From the NCBI GenBank assembly GCA_014584605.1, contig JACTMO010000066.1:1-42922 (forward strand): a DNA stretch of 42,922 bases, given 5' to 3'. Below, in pieces: positions 32,756 to 40,459 of the stretch. How positions within the stretch are numbered: position 1 is the stretch's first letter; every line of letters starts with the position of its first letter. This stretch comes from Bacteroidota bacterium (GTDB lineage: Bacteria; Bacteroidota; Bacteroidia; Flavobacteriales_F; PHOS-HE28). A program made the translations under genes and the position numbers. Below the pieces are notes generated by a model, which worked only from the letters and a program-made list of their open reading frames with translations, was not told the DNA's origin and made no database searches.

Positions 32756-33886
32756 GTGCATTTCGAGCTCCTCCGCACCGACCCGGCCAGCGACGCCCGC
32801 GCCGGGGTGTTCCACACCGACCACGGCCCCGTCCCCACCCCCGCCTTCATGCCCGTGGGCACCCTGGGCGCCGTGAAGGCCGTTCATCCCCGCGAGCTGC
32901 GCGTCGACCTCGACGCGCCCATCATGCTCAGCAACACCTACCACCTGTACCTGCGACCGGGCATGGCCGTGCTGGAGCACGCCGGCGGGCTGCACCGGTT
33001 CAACGGGTGGGACCGGCCGATCCTCACCGACAGCGGCGGCTTCCAGGTCCACTCCCTCAGCGACATCCGCAGGATCACCGAGGAGGGCGTGCACTTCCAG
33101 AGCCATGTGGACGGCAGCCGCCACCTCTTCACCCCCGAGTCGGTGATGGACCTGCAGCGGAGCATCGGCGCCGACATCTGCATGGCCTTCGATGAGTGCA
33201 CCCCCTGGCCATGCGAGGCGGGCTATGCCACCGCCAGCATGCACCGCACCCACCGCTGGCTGGACCGCTGCCTTGAACGCTTCAACAGCACGGAGCCCAA
33301 GTACGGCCATGCGCAGGCCCTCTTCCCCATCGTGCAGGGCAGCACCTACGCGGAACTGCGGAAGCAGAGCGCGGAACACGTCGCCGGGAAGGGCGCCTAC
33401 GGCAATGCCATCGGCGGCCTCAGCGTGGGCGAGCCCGAGGAGGAGATGTACGCCATGGCGGAGCTGTGCTGCCGCATCCTTCCGGCGGACCGCCCCCGTT
33501 ACCTGATGGGCGTGGGCACGCCGTGGAACCTGCTGGAGAACATGGCGCGCGGCGTGGACCTGTTCGACTGTGTGATGCCCACGCGCAACGGCCGTAACGG
33601 CATGCTCTTCACCCGGGAAGGCGTGCTGCAGATCAAGAACCGCCAGTGGGCGGACCATCACGGTCCCCTGGACCCCGACGGCCATTGCTGGGCCGATACG
33701 GCGTACAGCAGGGCCTTTGTGCGCCACCTGTTCGCCAGCAACGAGATGCTGGGCCAGCAGATCGCCAGCCTGCACAACCTGGGGTTCTACCTGGGCCTGA
33801 TGAAGGAGGCCCGCGAACGCATCCAGGACGGTAGCTTCACCACCTGGAAGAACGCGCTGCTGCCGAAATTGAAGGTGAGACTATGA
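32756..33886 (+). CDS. tgt: tRNA-guanine(34) transglycosylase
   Basis: 376 residues from GTG 32756, which begins at the family N-terminus (HFELLRTDPASDARAGVFHT); the upstream in-frame ATG at 32708 adds a basic stretch unlike the family and crosses the promoter-like element. It exchanges G34 for preQ1 in tRNAs with GUN anticodons. Motifs: MLSNTYHLYLRPG, LTDSGGFQVHSL, MAFDECTPWP, QALFPIVQGS, and the nucleophile region LFDCVMPTRNGRNG. The usual zinc ligands CxCxxC, expected before YSRAFVRHLF, are not present (DPDGHCWADT instead). Followed by a strong inverted repeat. Confidence 0.95.
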   Translation: MHFELLRTDPASDARAGVFHTDHGPVPTPAFMPVGTLGAVKAVHPRELRVDLDAPIMLSNTYHLYLRPGMAVLEHAGGLHRFNGWDRPILTDSGGFQVHSLSDIRRITEEGVHFQSHVDGSRHLFTPESVMDLQRSIGADICMAFDECTPWPCEAGYATASMHRTHRWLDRCLERFNSTEPKYGHAQALFPIVQGSTYAELRKQSAEHVAGKGAYGNAIGGLSVGEPEEEMYAMAELCCRILPADRPRYLMGVGTPWNLLENMARGVDLFDCVMPTRNGRNGMLFTREGVLQIKNRQWADHHGPLDPDGHCWADTAYSRAFVRHLFASNEMLGQQIASLHNLGFYLGLMKEARERIQDGSFTTWKNALLPKLKVRL

Positions 33887-33912
33887 AGATGCGCCAGCTC
33901 TACGTTGAGCTT

Positions 33913-33964
33913 CGGGCCTCGGGCTGCGGGCTGGATCGGGGACAAGCCCGCAGCCCGAGGCCCG
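33913..33964. terminator. 20-bp perfect inverted repeat between tgt and the LptF/G-type gene
   Basis: CGGGCCTCGGGCTGCGGGCT (33913-33932) is the exact reverse complement of 33945-33964, with a 12-base loop. It would form a very stable hairpin 27 bp after the tgt stop. There is no T-tract on either strand, so factor-independent termination is uncertain; an mRNA-stabilising or REP-like element is an alternative. Confidence 0.6.
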
Positions 33965-34001
33965 TGGCCTGCGCGCAGGCCCTTGCGCGATAGCCTTGCA
34001 C

Positions 34002-35081
34002 ATGCTCCGCCTCTTCGACCGCTACATCATCCGCCAGTTCCTGGGCACCTTCTTCTTCATCCTGGCGCTCATCATGGCCATCGCCGTGGTGTTCGACATC
34101 AGCGAGAAGACCGAGGACTTCGCCAAGATGAGCGCCGGTGTCGGCGAGATCGTGCGCGAGTACTACGTGAACTTCGTGATCTACTACGCCAACTTCTTCA
34201 GCGGGCTGCTGATCTTCCTGGCGGTGGTCCTGTTCACCAGCCGGCTGGCGCACCGCAGCGAGGTGATCGCGGCCCTGAGCAGCGGCATCAGCTTCCCGCG
34301 GCTCATGTGGCCCTACTTCCTGGCGGCCACCTTCCTGGCGTTGCTGGCCCTGGCCGCCAACCACCTGGTGCTGCCCGCTGCCAACAAGGAGCGCCTGGCC
34401 TTTGAGGAGGAGCACATCCGCCTGGCCTTCCAGGTGAAGGGCCGCAACATCCACCGCGAGATCGCCCCGGGCACCATCGCCTATGTGGAGAGCTTCAACG
34501 CCCAGCGCCGCGTGGGCTACCGCTTCAGCTTGGAGCATTGGGAGGACGGTCGCCTCACGCGCAAGCTCATGAGCGAACGCGCCGTGTACGACAGCCTCAC
34601 CGGTCGCTGGCATGTGGAGGACTGGACCCTGCAGGACATCGACGACACCGGCGGCACCCTGACGCGGGGCCAGGCGCTGGACACCCTGATCCCCCTGGTG
34701 CCCTCCGACCTGGGCCAGCGCAACGAGAACGCCATGAGCATGACCACCGCCGAGCTCGACCGGTTCGTCGCCGAGGAACGCATGCGCGGCAGCGACACCA
34801 CCGCCTTCTACCTCATCGAGAAACACCAGCGCACCTCCGCCCCCTTCGCCACCTACGTGTTCACCCTCATCGGCGTGAGCATCAGCAGCCGCAAGGTGCG
34901 CGGAGGCACCGGCGTGCACCTCGCACTCGGCGTGCTCCTGGTCCTGCTCTACATCTTCAGCAGCAAGATCACCACCGTGGCCGCCACCAACGCCGGCCTC
35001 GACCCGCTGATCGCCGTGTGGCTACCCAACCTCATCTTCGGCGCGGTCGGCGTCTGGCTCTACCGCACCGCCCCCAAGTAG
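34002..35081 (+). CDS. LptF/LptG family permease (lipopolysaccharide export)
   Basis: 359 residues. N-terminal pattern MLRLFDRYIIRQFLGTFFFI, a periplasmic beta-jellyroll middle (about 120-260), and C-terminal membrane segments (FATYVFTLIGVSISSRK, LALGVLLVLLYIFSSK, WLPNLIFGAVGVWLY), with the charged PFATYVFTLIGVSISSRKVR loop typical of YjgP/YjgQ. It would form the membrane part of the LptBFG pump moving lipopolysaccharide from the inner membrane. I cannot tell LptF from LptG by sequence. ATG 34002 is used; the TTG at 33996 is unnecessary. TAGCCTTG, 3 bp before the start, is a weak -7 candidate. Confidence 0.92.
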   Translation: MLRLFDRYIIRQFLGTFFFILALIMAIAVVFDISEKTEDFAKMSAGVGEIVREYYVNFVIYYANFFSGLLIFLAVVLFTSRLAHRSEVIAALSSGISFPRLMWPYFLAATFLALLALAANHLVLPAANKERLAFEEEHIRLAFQVKGRNIHREIAPGTIAYVESFNAQRRVGYRFSLEHWEDGRLTRKLMSERAVYDSLTGRWHVEDWTLQDIDDTGGTLTRGQALDTLIPLVPSDLGQRNENAMSMTTAELDRFVAEERMRGSDTTAFYLIEKHQRTSAPFATYVFTLIGVSISSRKVRGGTGVHLALGVLLVLLYIFSSKITTVAATNAGLDPLIAVWLPNLIFGAVGVWLYRTAPK

Positions 35082-35088
35082 CCTGGCG

Positions 35089-35125
35089 CCCCCCCCCCGG
35101 TCAGCAGGATGGGCTTGCCGCCCAT
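35089..35125 (+). terminator. Poly-C tract and small hairpin between convergent genes
   Basis: A run of ten C (35089-35098) is followed by ATGGGC-TTGCC-GCCCAT (35109-35125) in the 73-bp gap between the permease and the convergent secreted-protein gene. The hairpin is short and lacks a good T-tract; a weak terminator at most. The C-run is prone to length change and sequencing error. Confidence 0.3.
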
Positions 35126-35154
35126 GGGTACCGTTCAAAGGTCTTTCATCCGTT

Positions 35155-36414
35155 TCACCGCTGCACCACCACGCGCCCCAAGCCGATGTGCGCGCCGTGC
35201 GCGAGCACATGGATCCCATACACCCCGGGAGCCAGGTGCTGCAGGTCGAGGTGCATGCGATCGCCGCCTGGAGACCGTACTCGAAGGACAGGTCGACCGG
35301 CTGCGTCCATCGCGACGACCTCGGTGGAGCCCTCCGTGCCTTCGAGCCAGACATCGCCTCTGGTGGGCGAGGGTGATATGCGGATCCGCGACGGGCTCAA
35401 CAGCTGCCCGGTCCCGGTGCTGATCGGTAGCCCGCAATCCAAGGTCGCCGTCCCACCCAGCACGAAGTCGAACCCCGTGGACGAGGTGGTGTAGTTGTTC
35501 ACGAAAAGGTAGTAGAGATCGTCCGCGACAACGTTCAGCACCGGGCAATACGGGTTGCCGGGACCGGCCGGTACCGCATTGGAGGTGCCACTGACATCCA
35601 GACCGGTCTCGCCAAGTGGACCATACGAACTACTGCCATTGCACGCGGCAGGTGAGGTGGATGGCGTATGCGTGGTGCAGAAGCTGGTGTCGCCGGCGTT
35701 GAACAGGAGCCAGTCGTAATCCGGATAGACGCCACCATTGACCGTGTCAGGTCGGATGAGGAAGGTGAATGTGCCTGAAGAGGTGAAATGGAGCCGGATC
35801 CACTGGCTCTGATATTCGCTGATGTCGCAGTACTGAGCGTTCTCATCCAGCACGGAACCCGGTCCGTATGGCGTGCCATTGAAGTGCTTCGATTCGCAGA
35901 CGGGCAGCGCCGCACGCAGATCGCTGTGGGACACCACGGCGCAAACGGACATGGTACCGGTGCCCGGCGCAGCACCCCGCCAGATGCGCACGTACATGGT
36001 GTCCCCGGGTACCAGGTCCGATCGGTCGATCACCGGCATCATACCCACCGCATCGTCATCGTCGCATTCAACGAAGACGGGGGCCGTGCATGGGCCGCCG
36101 TACAAGGCCATGCCGCCATCGGTGATGGAGCCCTCCTCCGTGGTGATCGCCAAGGCACCATCGGGAGGGACCACTACTGCGAACCAGGCATCGGGTGAGC
36201 CCGGAAAAGCACAGGGCGGCACCCCTCCATCGCCAGGCGAGGTGGAATAGATAGCGCCCGCCGTGCTCGCAACGATGAAATTGCACGCGAACGCATTCAC
36301 GGTGAGCAGAGGCGCACCGCAGGGGCTATCGCTCTGCGCAGTTCCCTGCAGGCACAGAAGCAAGGCTGCCAAGGGGAGCGCGGGACGGAGCAGCATCGGT
36401 CGGGTGTTCATCAA
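35155..36414 (-). CDS. Secreted protein with T9SS sorting domain (PPC-like)
   Basis: 419 residues. Signal peptide MMNTRPMLLRPALPLAALLL with cleavage near GTAQS. The body has two similar beta-sandwich segments with conserved Cys, Trp and Asp (DAWFAVVVPPDGALAITTEE; SQWIRLHFTSSGTFTFLIRP, YDWLLFN), resembling the pre-peptidase C-terminal-like or gliding-motility-associated domains of Bacteroidota cargo. The last 80 residues form a sorting domain (RIRISPSPTRGDVWLEG, VVAMDAAGRPVLRV, LAPGVYGIHVL). Expected at the cell surface or released through T9SS. No enzyme motif. It lies downstream of the Kelch gene but is separated from it by a good terminator, so it probably has its own promoter (TACATTCG about 20 bp upstream is a weak candidate). 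Confidence 0.85.
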   Translation of the reverse strand: MMNTRPMLLRPALPLAALLLCLQGTAQSDSPCGAPLLTVNAFACNFIVASTAGAIYSTSPGDGGVPPCAFPGSPDAWFAVVVPPDGALAITTEEGSITDGGMALYGGPCTAPVFVECDDDDAVGMMPVIDRSDLVPGDTMYVRIWRGAAPGTGTMSVCAVVSHSDLRAALPVCESKHFNGTPYGPGSVLDENAQYCDISEYQSQWIRLHFTSSGTFTFLIRPDTVNGGVYPDYDWLLFNAGDTSFCTTHTPSTSPAACNGSSSYGPLGETGLDVSGTSNAVPAGPGNPYCPVLNVVADDLYYLFVNNYTTSSTGFDFVLGGTATLDCGLPISTGTGQLLSPSRIRISPSPTRGDVWLEGTEGSTEVVAMDAAGRPVLRVRSPGGDRMHLDLQHLAPGVYGIHVLAHGAHIGLGRVVVQR

Positions 36415-36556
36415 GGTATGGGTCGCGAAGAACGAATGTATCAGCGGCCAGAGCGGATCGCGTGTTCATGCCATGAACCGTTCACCCTGGCCCATGAATG
36501 GCATGGTTGGGAGGGATGCACGGGGTGGGATGCTCGATGCGCGCCTCGGTACGATG

Positions 36557-36595
36557 AAAAGGCAACGGGGAGAATGCGTGAACATTCCCCCCGTT
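36557..36595 (-). terminator. Rho-independent terminator of the Kelch gene
   Basis: On the minus strand AACGGGGGGAATG pairs with CATTCTCCCCGTT across a 6-base loop (12 of 13 pairs), followed by GCCTTTT. It lies 49 bp past the Kelch stop, in the 229-bp gap before the next minus-strand gene. The rest of the gap holds a GTTCATGCCATGAAC palindrome (36464-36478) and no visible gene. Confidence 0.75.
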
Positions 36596-36643
36596 GATCC
36601 TGAACTCCTGCGGTACGTGGACCTTACGGATCGCGATCTTCGG

Positions 36644-37831
36644 TCACCGCACGGCCGCACGTACCGCTCCCCTCGCTCCGATCGCACTCACCACATAGAG
36701 TCCCGGTGCCAGCTCAAGTTCCATCCTTTCGCCACCGCTGAGCGCAATGGTGCGGACCAGTTGCCCATTCGACGCGAGCACTTGGAAGGTCCCCGCCGCG
36801 GCGGCGCGGTTCGTGATCGCCAGGTGCCCCGGTGCCGGACTGGTCGCCGAGACCAAGGCCGTCGCATCCCGTTCCCCGACCGAGGCCGTTCCGCTGGGCG
36901 CGAACTCCCAGGTCATGGGGGCGTAGTTGTTCTCGATCTTCATGAAGCAGTAACCGGCACTGGCCGTTGCGGTCCAGCCGTCGTAGTATCCCGGCGAACC
37001 GGGGATGCCCACCACGGCCGTCCACTGGTCCGTCGAGGCGTTGTAGGCATGGAAGTCGCCGAAGTAGTCGGTGCCTTCCCCGCCGAAACCGGCGTAGCCC
37101 ACTCCGTTGATCGCGAAGGCGGCAGCGTCGGTCCGACCATCGCTGGGATAATCGGCGCGCTGGGTCCAGGTGTTGGCGGCCGGATCGAACTTCCAGAGCT
37201 CCCGCAGGGCGATCCCGAGCTCATCCCGGCCGAAGACGATGAACACATCGCTGCCGAGGGAGAAACCGCTGGCCTGGAAGACCCAGGACCCGCCAAAGTC
37301 CGCCTTCTGCGTCCATGCATCGGCATCGGGTTCGTATTCCCATGTATCGCGGTAGGTGTAGGGGTTGTTCACCCCGCCCACCATATACGCCTTACCGTTG
37401 CACGTCGCTGTGGCCATGGAGCCGCGAGCAGGCCCGGGGAAGTCGTTCTTCTGCGTCCAACTGTTGCTCACCGGGTCGTAGGCCCACACATCACTGAGCC
37501 CCGTACCCATCTGGGAGATACCGCAGACAACGTAGCCCTTGCCGTTCAGCGAGAACGCACCAGCGATCCGCCGCGCAGTGCCAGGGAATGGAGCGATGTT
37601 CGTCCATGTGTTCGCCAGGGGATCGAACTTGCGGAAGATGCTGTTCATCGTTCCCGCGCAGGTGATCCCGGTCCCGTAGTAGGAATCGTCGCCGATGCTG
37701 AAGGAAACACCGTCATACCGGCAATCCGGGTGGTCGGCCTTCTGGGTCCAGGTCTGGGCCGTGCCGCCGCTGGCGATCAGAACGGCGGCCAGGGCAAAGC
37801 CCATGCGGGAGTTGTTCTTAAGGGTGCTCAT
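36644..37831 (-). CDS. Secreted Kelch-repeat protein with T9SS-type C-terminus
   Basis: 395 residues from ATG 37831, which sits just before a signal peptide (MGFALAAVLIASGGTAQ); a longer frame to 37921 adds non-signal residues and is rejected. At least five Kelch units are visible with the form W.Y.P..N.WTQ.ADFP (for example WAYDPVSNSWTQKNDFPGPA, WEYEPDADAWTQKADF, WKFDPAANTWTQRADYP), forming a six-bladed propeller by family knowledge. The C-terminus (FQVLASNGQLVRTIALSGGE, LELAPGLYVVSAIGARG) matches a T9SS sorting domain. Probable role: surface carbohydrate or protein binding. Divergent from the sensor kinase gene by 135 bp; ends at a strong terminator. Confidence 0.88.
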   Translation of the reverse strand: MSTLKNNSRMGFALAAVLIASGGTAQTWTQKADHPDCRYDGVSFSIGDDSYYGTGITCAGTMNSIFRKFDPLANTWTNIAPFPGTARRIAGAFSLNGKGYVVCGISQMGTGLSDVWAYDPVSNSWTQKNDFPGPARGSMATATCNGKAYMVGGVNNPYTYRDTWEYEPDADAWTQKADFGGSWVFQASGFSLGSDVFIVFGRDELGIALRELWKFDPAANTWTQRADYPSDGRTDAAAFAINGVGYAGFGGEGTDYFGDFHAYNASTDQWTAVVGIPGSPGYYDGWTATASAGYCFMKIENNYAPMTWEFAPSGTASVGERDATALVSATSPAPGHLAITNRAAAAGTFQVLASNGQLVRTIALSGGERMELELAPGLYVVSAIGARGAVRAAVR

Positions 37832-37951
37832 GGTTCGTGCTGGTTGATCTTGACGCCCAAAGCAAGAGGTGTAGGCGGCGCATGTCACGCGAAGGTCCAC
37901 GAACCGCAGCCATGGCCCCATGAACGTCCGCTCTGTTCAGCATGGACGGCT

Positions 37952-37959
37952 CAACTTTG
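37952..37959 (+). promoter_or_regulatory. Candidate -7 element (CAACTTTG) before the sensor kinase
   Basis: CAACTTTG matches TAnnTTTG at five of six defined bases and ends 7 bp before the kinase ATG. It lies in the 135-bp divergent gap with the Kelch gene, where TTGCTTTG on the opposite strand (37859-37866) is a similar weak candidate for that gene. Confidence 0.35.
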
Positions 37960-37966
37960 CAGCATC

Positions 37967-39727
37967 ATGTCGGCCGGACCGCAGCTCGTTCGCAGTTTCA
38001 TGGCCATCAGCTTGCTGCTGGCCTGCGTCGAGGCTGGTGCCCAGCGCTTCAGGCCGGACCTGGAGATACGCGCGGCCGACTCGCTGTACCAGCGAGAACG
38101 GTTCGCCGACGCCTTGTTGCGCTACCAGCTGGCCTTGCGCCAGGCGGCGACGCGCAGCGACTCGGCCAGCATGGCGCGTGCGAGCTGCATGATGGGCGTG
38201 ATCCATGGTCGCACGGGCTCGGGGGACAAGGCCAACGAATACCTGGACGCGGCGGCCCGTATGGCGGCCACGCTACAGGATACCACGCTGTTGATCCGAT
38301 GCCTGAAAGGACTTGGCAACGTGTGTGAACTGGACGGCGACCACGACTGTGCGCTGAGCCACTTCCAGGAAGCGTTGATGGCGGCCCGGGAGGCGCGCGC
38401 CGAGCCGGCCGAGCTCCATCTGCTCAACAACATCGGCGTGGTATGCACCAAGAGCGGTGACCTCGCCATGGCCGACGGCCATCTCCGGAACGCGTTGGGC
38501 ATGGCCGAACGTCTCCAGGACAGCACCGGCATGCTGATGACCCTGAGCAACCTGGGCAACAACATGGTGGTGCAGGGCCGCGCACGGGAAGCGCTTCCCA
38601 TCTTTGACCGCGCACTGGGCATCGCGCGGCAGCTTCATGCCGTGGAGGACGAGGCCACCGTGCTGGAGCAACGCGCGGAGGCCTACCGCCGCATGGGTGA
38701 GCCCGGTCGCGCTTTGGAGGACTTCGCGCGATTCCATGACCTGGAGGACTCGCTGGCCCGTGCCCGGAACACCGCGCGCATGGCGGACCTGGAGATCGAC
38801 CATCAACTGGCGCTGAAGCGCATGCAACTGGCCCAGCTGCAGGCCGAAAAGGAGAAGGGCGCGCTCTCGCTCGCTGCGGAGAAGGAACGAGCCGAGCGGC
38901 AGCGCTGGATCATCGCCCTGGTGGGCCTGTTCGCGATCACCGCGCTGGGCGGTCTCTACCACGTGTTGTGCCGTGCCCGCACCATCCGTTCGCTCAACCA
39001 GCGGCTCTCCCGCAACCTGGACGAGAACGAGCGCCTGCGTGCCCTCATCAAGCAGGACCTCGACCATTATCGCTCCATCGCCCTGCGCAAGCGCATGAAC
39101 CCGCACTTCGTGTTCAACTGCCTCAACAGCATCCAGAGCGCCATCCTGCACGACGATCGCAAGACGGCCAGCGTGCGCCTTTCGCGGTTCGCGCAGCTCA
39201 TGCGCCGCATGCTCGACCTGGCCGATAAGGACCTGGTCCCCGTGTCCCAGGAGCTGGAGGTGCTGGACATGTACGTGGAACTGGAAACGCAGCGCTTCAA
39301 CGGCGGCTTCCGCTTCGTCAAGCAGGACCGCAGCGGGCACGACCTGAAGGCCCTGGCCATTCCACCGATGCTCCTCCAGCCGCACATCGAGAACGCCATT
39401 CACCACGGCTTGCTCGGTGCCACCGGAGATCGTGAGCTGCGAATGGAGGTTGCTGCGGGGCCGCATACCTTGGAGTTCACGATCATGGACAACGGCATTG
39501 GGCGAGCCGCCGCCCGCGCACGCGCCCAGCGTGAAGCCGGTACCCACCGCTCCGTGGGCAGCAGCCTCACGGCGGAACGGCTCGAGCTCTTGAAAGGCAT
39601 GCACGGCGGGCAGGTGCAGCAGCGCGTGGAGGACCTGGTGAACCCCGATGGCTCGCCCGCTGGCACACGGGTGAAGCTGGTGCTGCCGCTGATCCCCATT
39701 GAACAAGCCGTGCGATGGAACGATTGA
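37967..39727 (+). CDS. TPR-containing sensor histidine kinase (LytS/YehU type)
   Basis: 586 residues from ATG 37967 at a signal-like N-terminus (FMAISLLLACVEAGAQ). The periplasmic part is TPR-like helical repeats (about 25-270), then a coiled coil, one membrane helix (WIIALVGLFAITALGGLYHV), and a cytoplasmic His_kinase domain with the phospho-acceptor His380 in RMNPHFVFNCLNSIQSAI. The ATP-binding part has PPMLLQPHIENAIHHG and IMDNGIGR. It should phosphorylate the LytTR regulator whose gene overlaps its end by 13 bp. An antisense-driven longer frame to 36263 exists but is not coding. The ligand sensed by the TPR region is unknown. Confidence 0.93.
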   Translation: MSAGPQLVRSFMAISLLLACVEAGAQRFRPDLEIRAADSLYQRERFADALLRYQLALRQAATRSDSASMARASCMMGVIHGRTGSGDKANEYLDAAARMAATLQDTTLLIRCLKGLGNVCELDGDHDCALSHFQEALMAAREARAEPAELHLLNNIGVVCTKSGDLAMADGHLRNALGMAERLQDSTGMLMTLSNLGNNMVVQGRAREALPIFDRALGIARQLHAVEDEATVLEQRAEAYRRMGEPGRALEDFARFHDLEDSLARARNTARMADLEIDHQLALKRMQLAQLQAEKEKGALSLAAEKERAERQRWIIALVGLFAITALGGLYHVLCRARTIRSLNQRLSRNLDENERLRALIKQDLDHYRSIALRKRMNPHFVFNCLNSIQSAILHDDRKTASVRLSRFAQLMRRMLDLADKDLVPVSQELEVLDMYVELETQRFNGGFRFVKQDRSGHDLKALAIPPMLLQPHIENAIHHGLLGATGDRELRMEVAAGPHTLEFTIMDNGIGRAAARARAQREAGTHRSVGSSLTAERLELLKGMHGGQVQQRVEDLVNPDGSPAGTRVKLVLPLIPIEQAVRWND

Positions 39728-40443
39728 GGGCCGTGCTCGTGGACGATGAGCCCGATGCGCTGGATGCGCTGGACACCGCGCTCGCGGCGTTCTGTCCGGA
39801 GATCGATGTGCGCGCCCAGGTGACCAACGGCACGGATGCCATCGCCGCAGTGGCATTGCATGATGCACAGGTTCTGTTCGCCGATATCCGCATGCCGGAC
39901 ATGTCCGGGCTGGAGGTGGTGGAGCGTCTGGGCACCGCACGGCCTCCAGCTGTGGTGTTCGTCACCGCGCACGACGACCAGGCCATCCGGGCACTGAAGC
40001 TCCGGGCCTTCGATTACCTGCTCAAGCCGATCGATGTGGAGGAGCTGATGATCACCGTTTCACAACTGGTCCGCTTGCTCTGCGAGCCAGGACTTGAGGG
40101 CTCCCGTGTGCTGGCCTCCCGCCTCAGCGTGATGACCAACAAAGGCACCGAGCTCATCGACCCGCAACGCATCGTGCGCGTGGAGGCCAGCGGCAGCTAC
40201 AGTTACCTGCATCTCACCGAAGGCAGGCCCTTGCTGGTGTCGCGCAAGCTGGGCGAATTGGAGGCCGAACTGGAGCAGCACGGCTTCCTTCGCGTACATC
40301 GCTCCCACCTGGTGAACGCGAAGCACGTGGTCCGCTTCACTCCGGGCCGTGCAGGCCATCAGCTTGTCCTGAGCAACGGCGACCTCGTGGAGGTGGCGCG
40401 GGGCAAGCGAGCCATGCTCGCCAACGCGATCGGCGGGCGCTGA
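39715..40443 (+). CDS. LytTR-family response regulator
   Basis: 242 residues. Receiver domain with VLVDDEPDALDAL acidic residues, phospho-acceptor Asp57 in LFADIRMPDMSG, the Thr of VVFVTAHDD and Lys of DYLLKPID. The C-terminal LytTR DNA-binding domain (about 140-240) shows IVRVEASGSYSYLHLTEG, FLRVHRSHLVNAKHV and the closing LSNGDLVEVARGKR. Overlaps the kinase by 13 bp, a coupled pair. Its target genes are not evident; the nearby secreted-protein and efflux genes are candidates by proximity only. Convergent with the efflux adaptor gene after 16 bp. Confidence 0.95.
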   Translation: MERLRAVLVDDEPDALDALDTALAAFCPEIDVRAQVTNGTDAIAAVALHDAQVLFADIRMPDMSGLEVVERLGTARPPAVVFVTAHDDQAIRALKLRAFDYLLKPIDVEELMITVSQLVRLLCEPGLEGSRVLASRLSVMTNKGTELIDPQRIVRVEASGSYSYLHLTEGRPLLVSRKLGELEAELEQHGFLRVHRSHLVNAKHVVRFTPGRAGHQLVLSNGDLVEVARGKRAMLANAIGGR

Positions 40444-40459
40444 TGCTGCGCAACGCCGC

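Noticed and set aside
33883..33993. A 36-codon frame overlapping the tgt stop (MKMRQLYVELRASGCG...)
   Set aside because: Most of it is simply the translation of the 20-bp inverted repeat and its loop; no independent sign of coding.
36464..36478. GTTCATGCCATGAAC palindrome as an operator
   Set aside because: It is a good palindrome about 50 bp before the cargo gene start, but no second copy is seen and no regulator can be tied to it.
36263..37966. Long N-terminal extension of the sensor kinase
   Set aside because: It runs antisense through the Kelch gene and the cargo gene, and the signal-like N-terminus plus a -7-like element lie at 37967.
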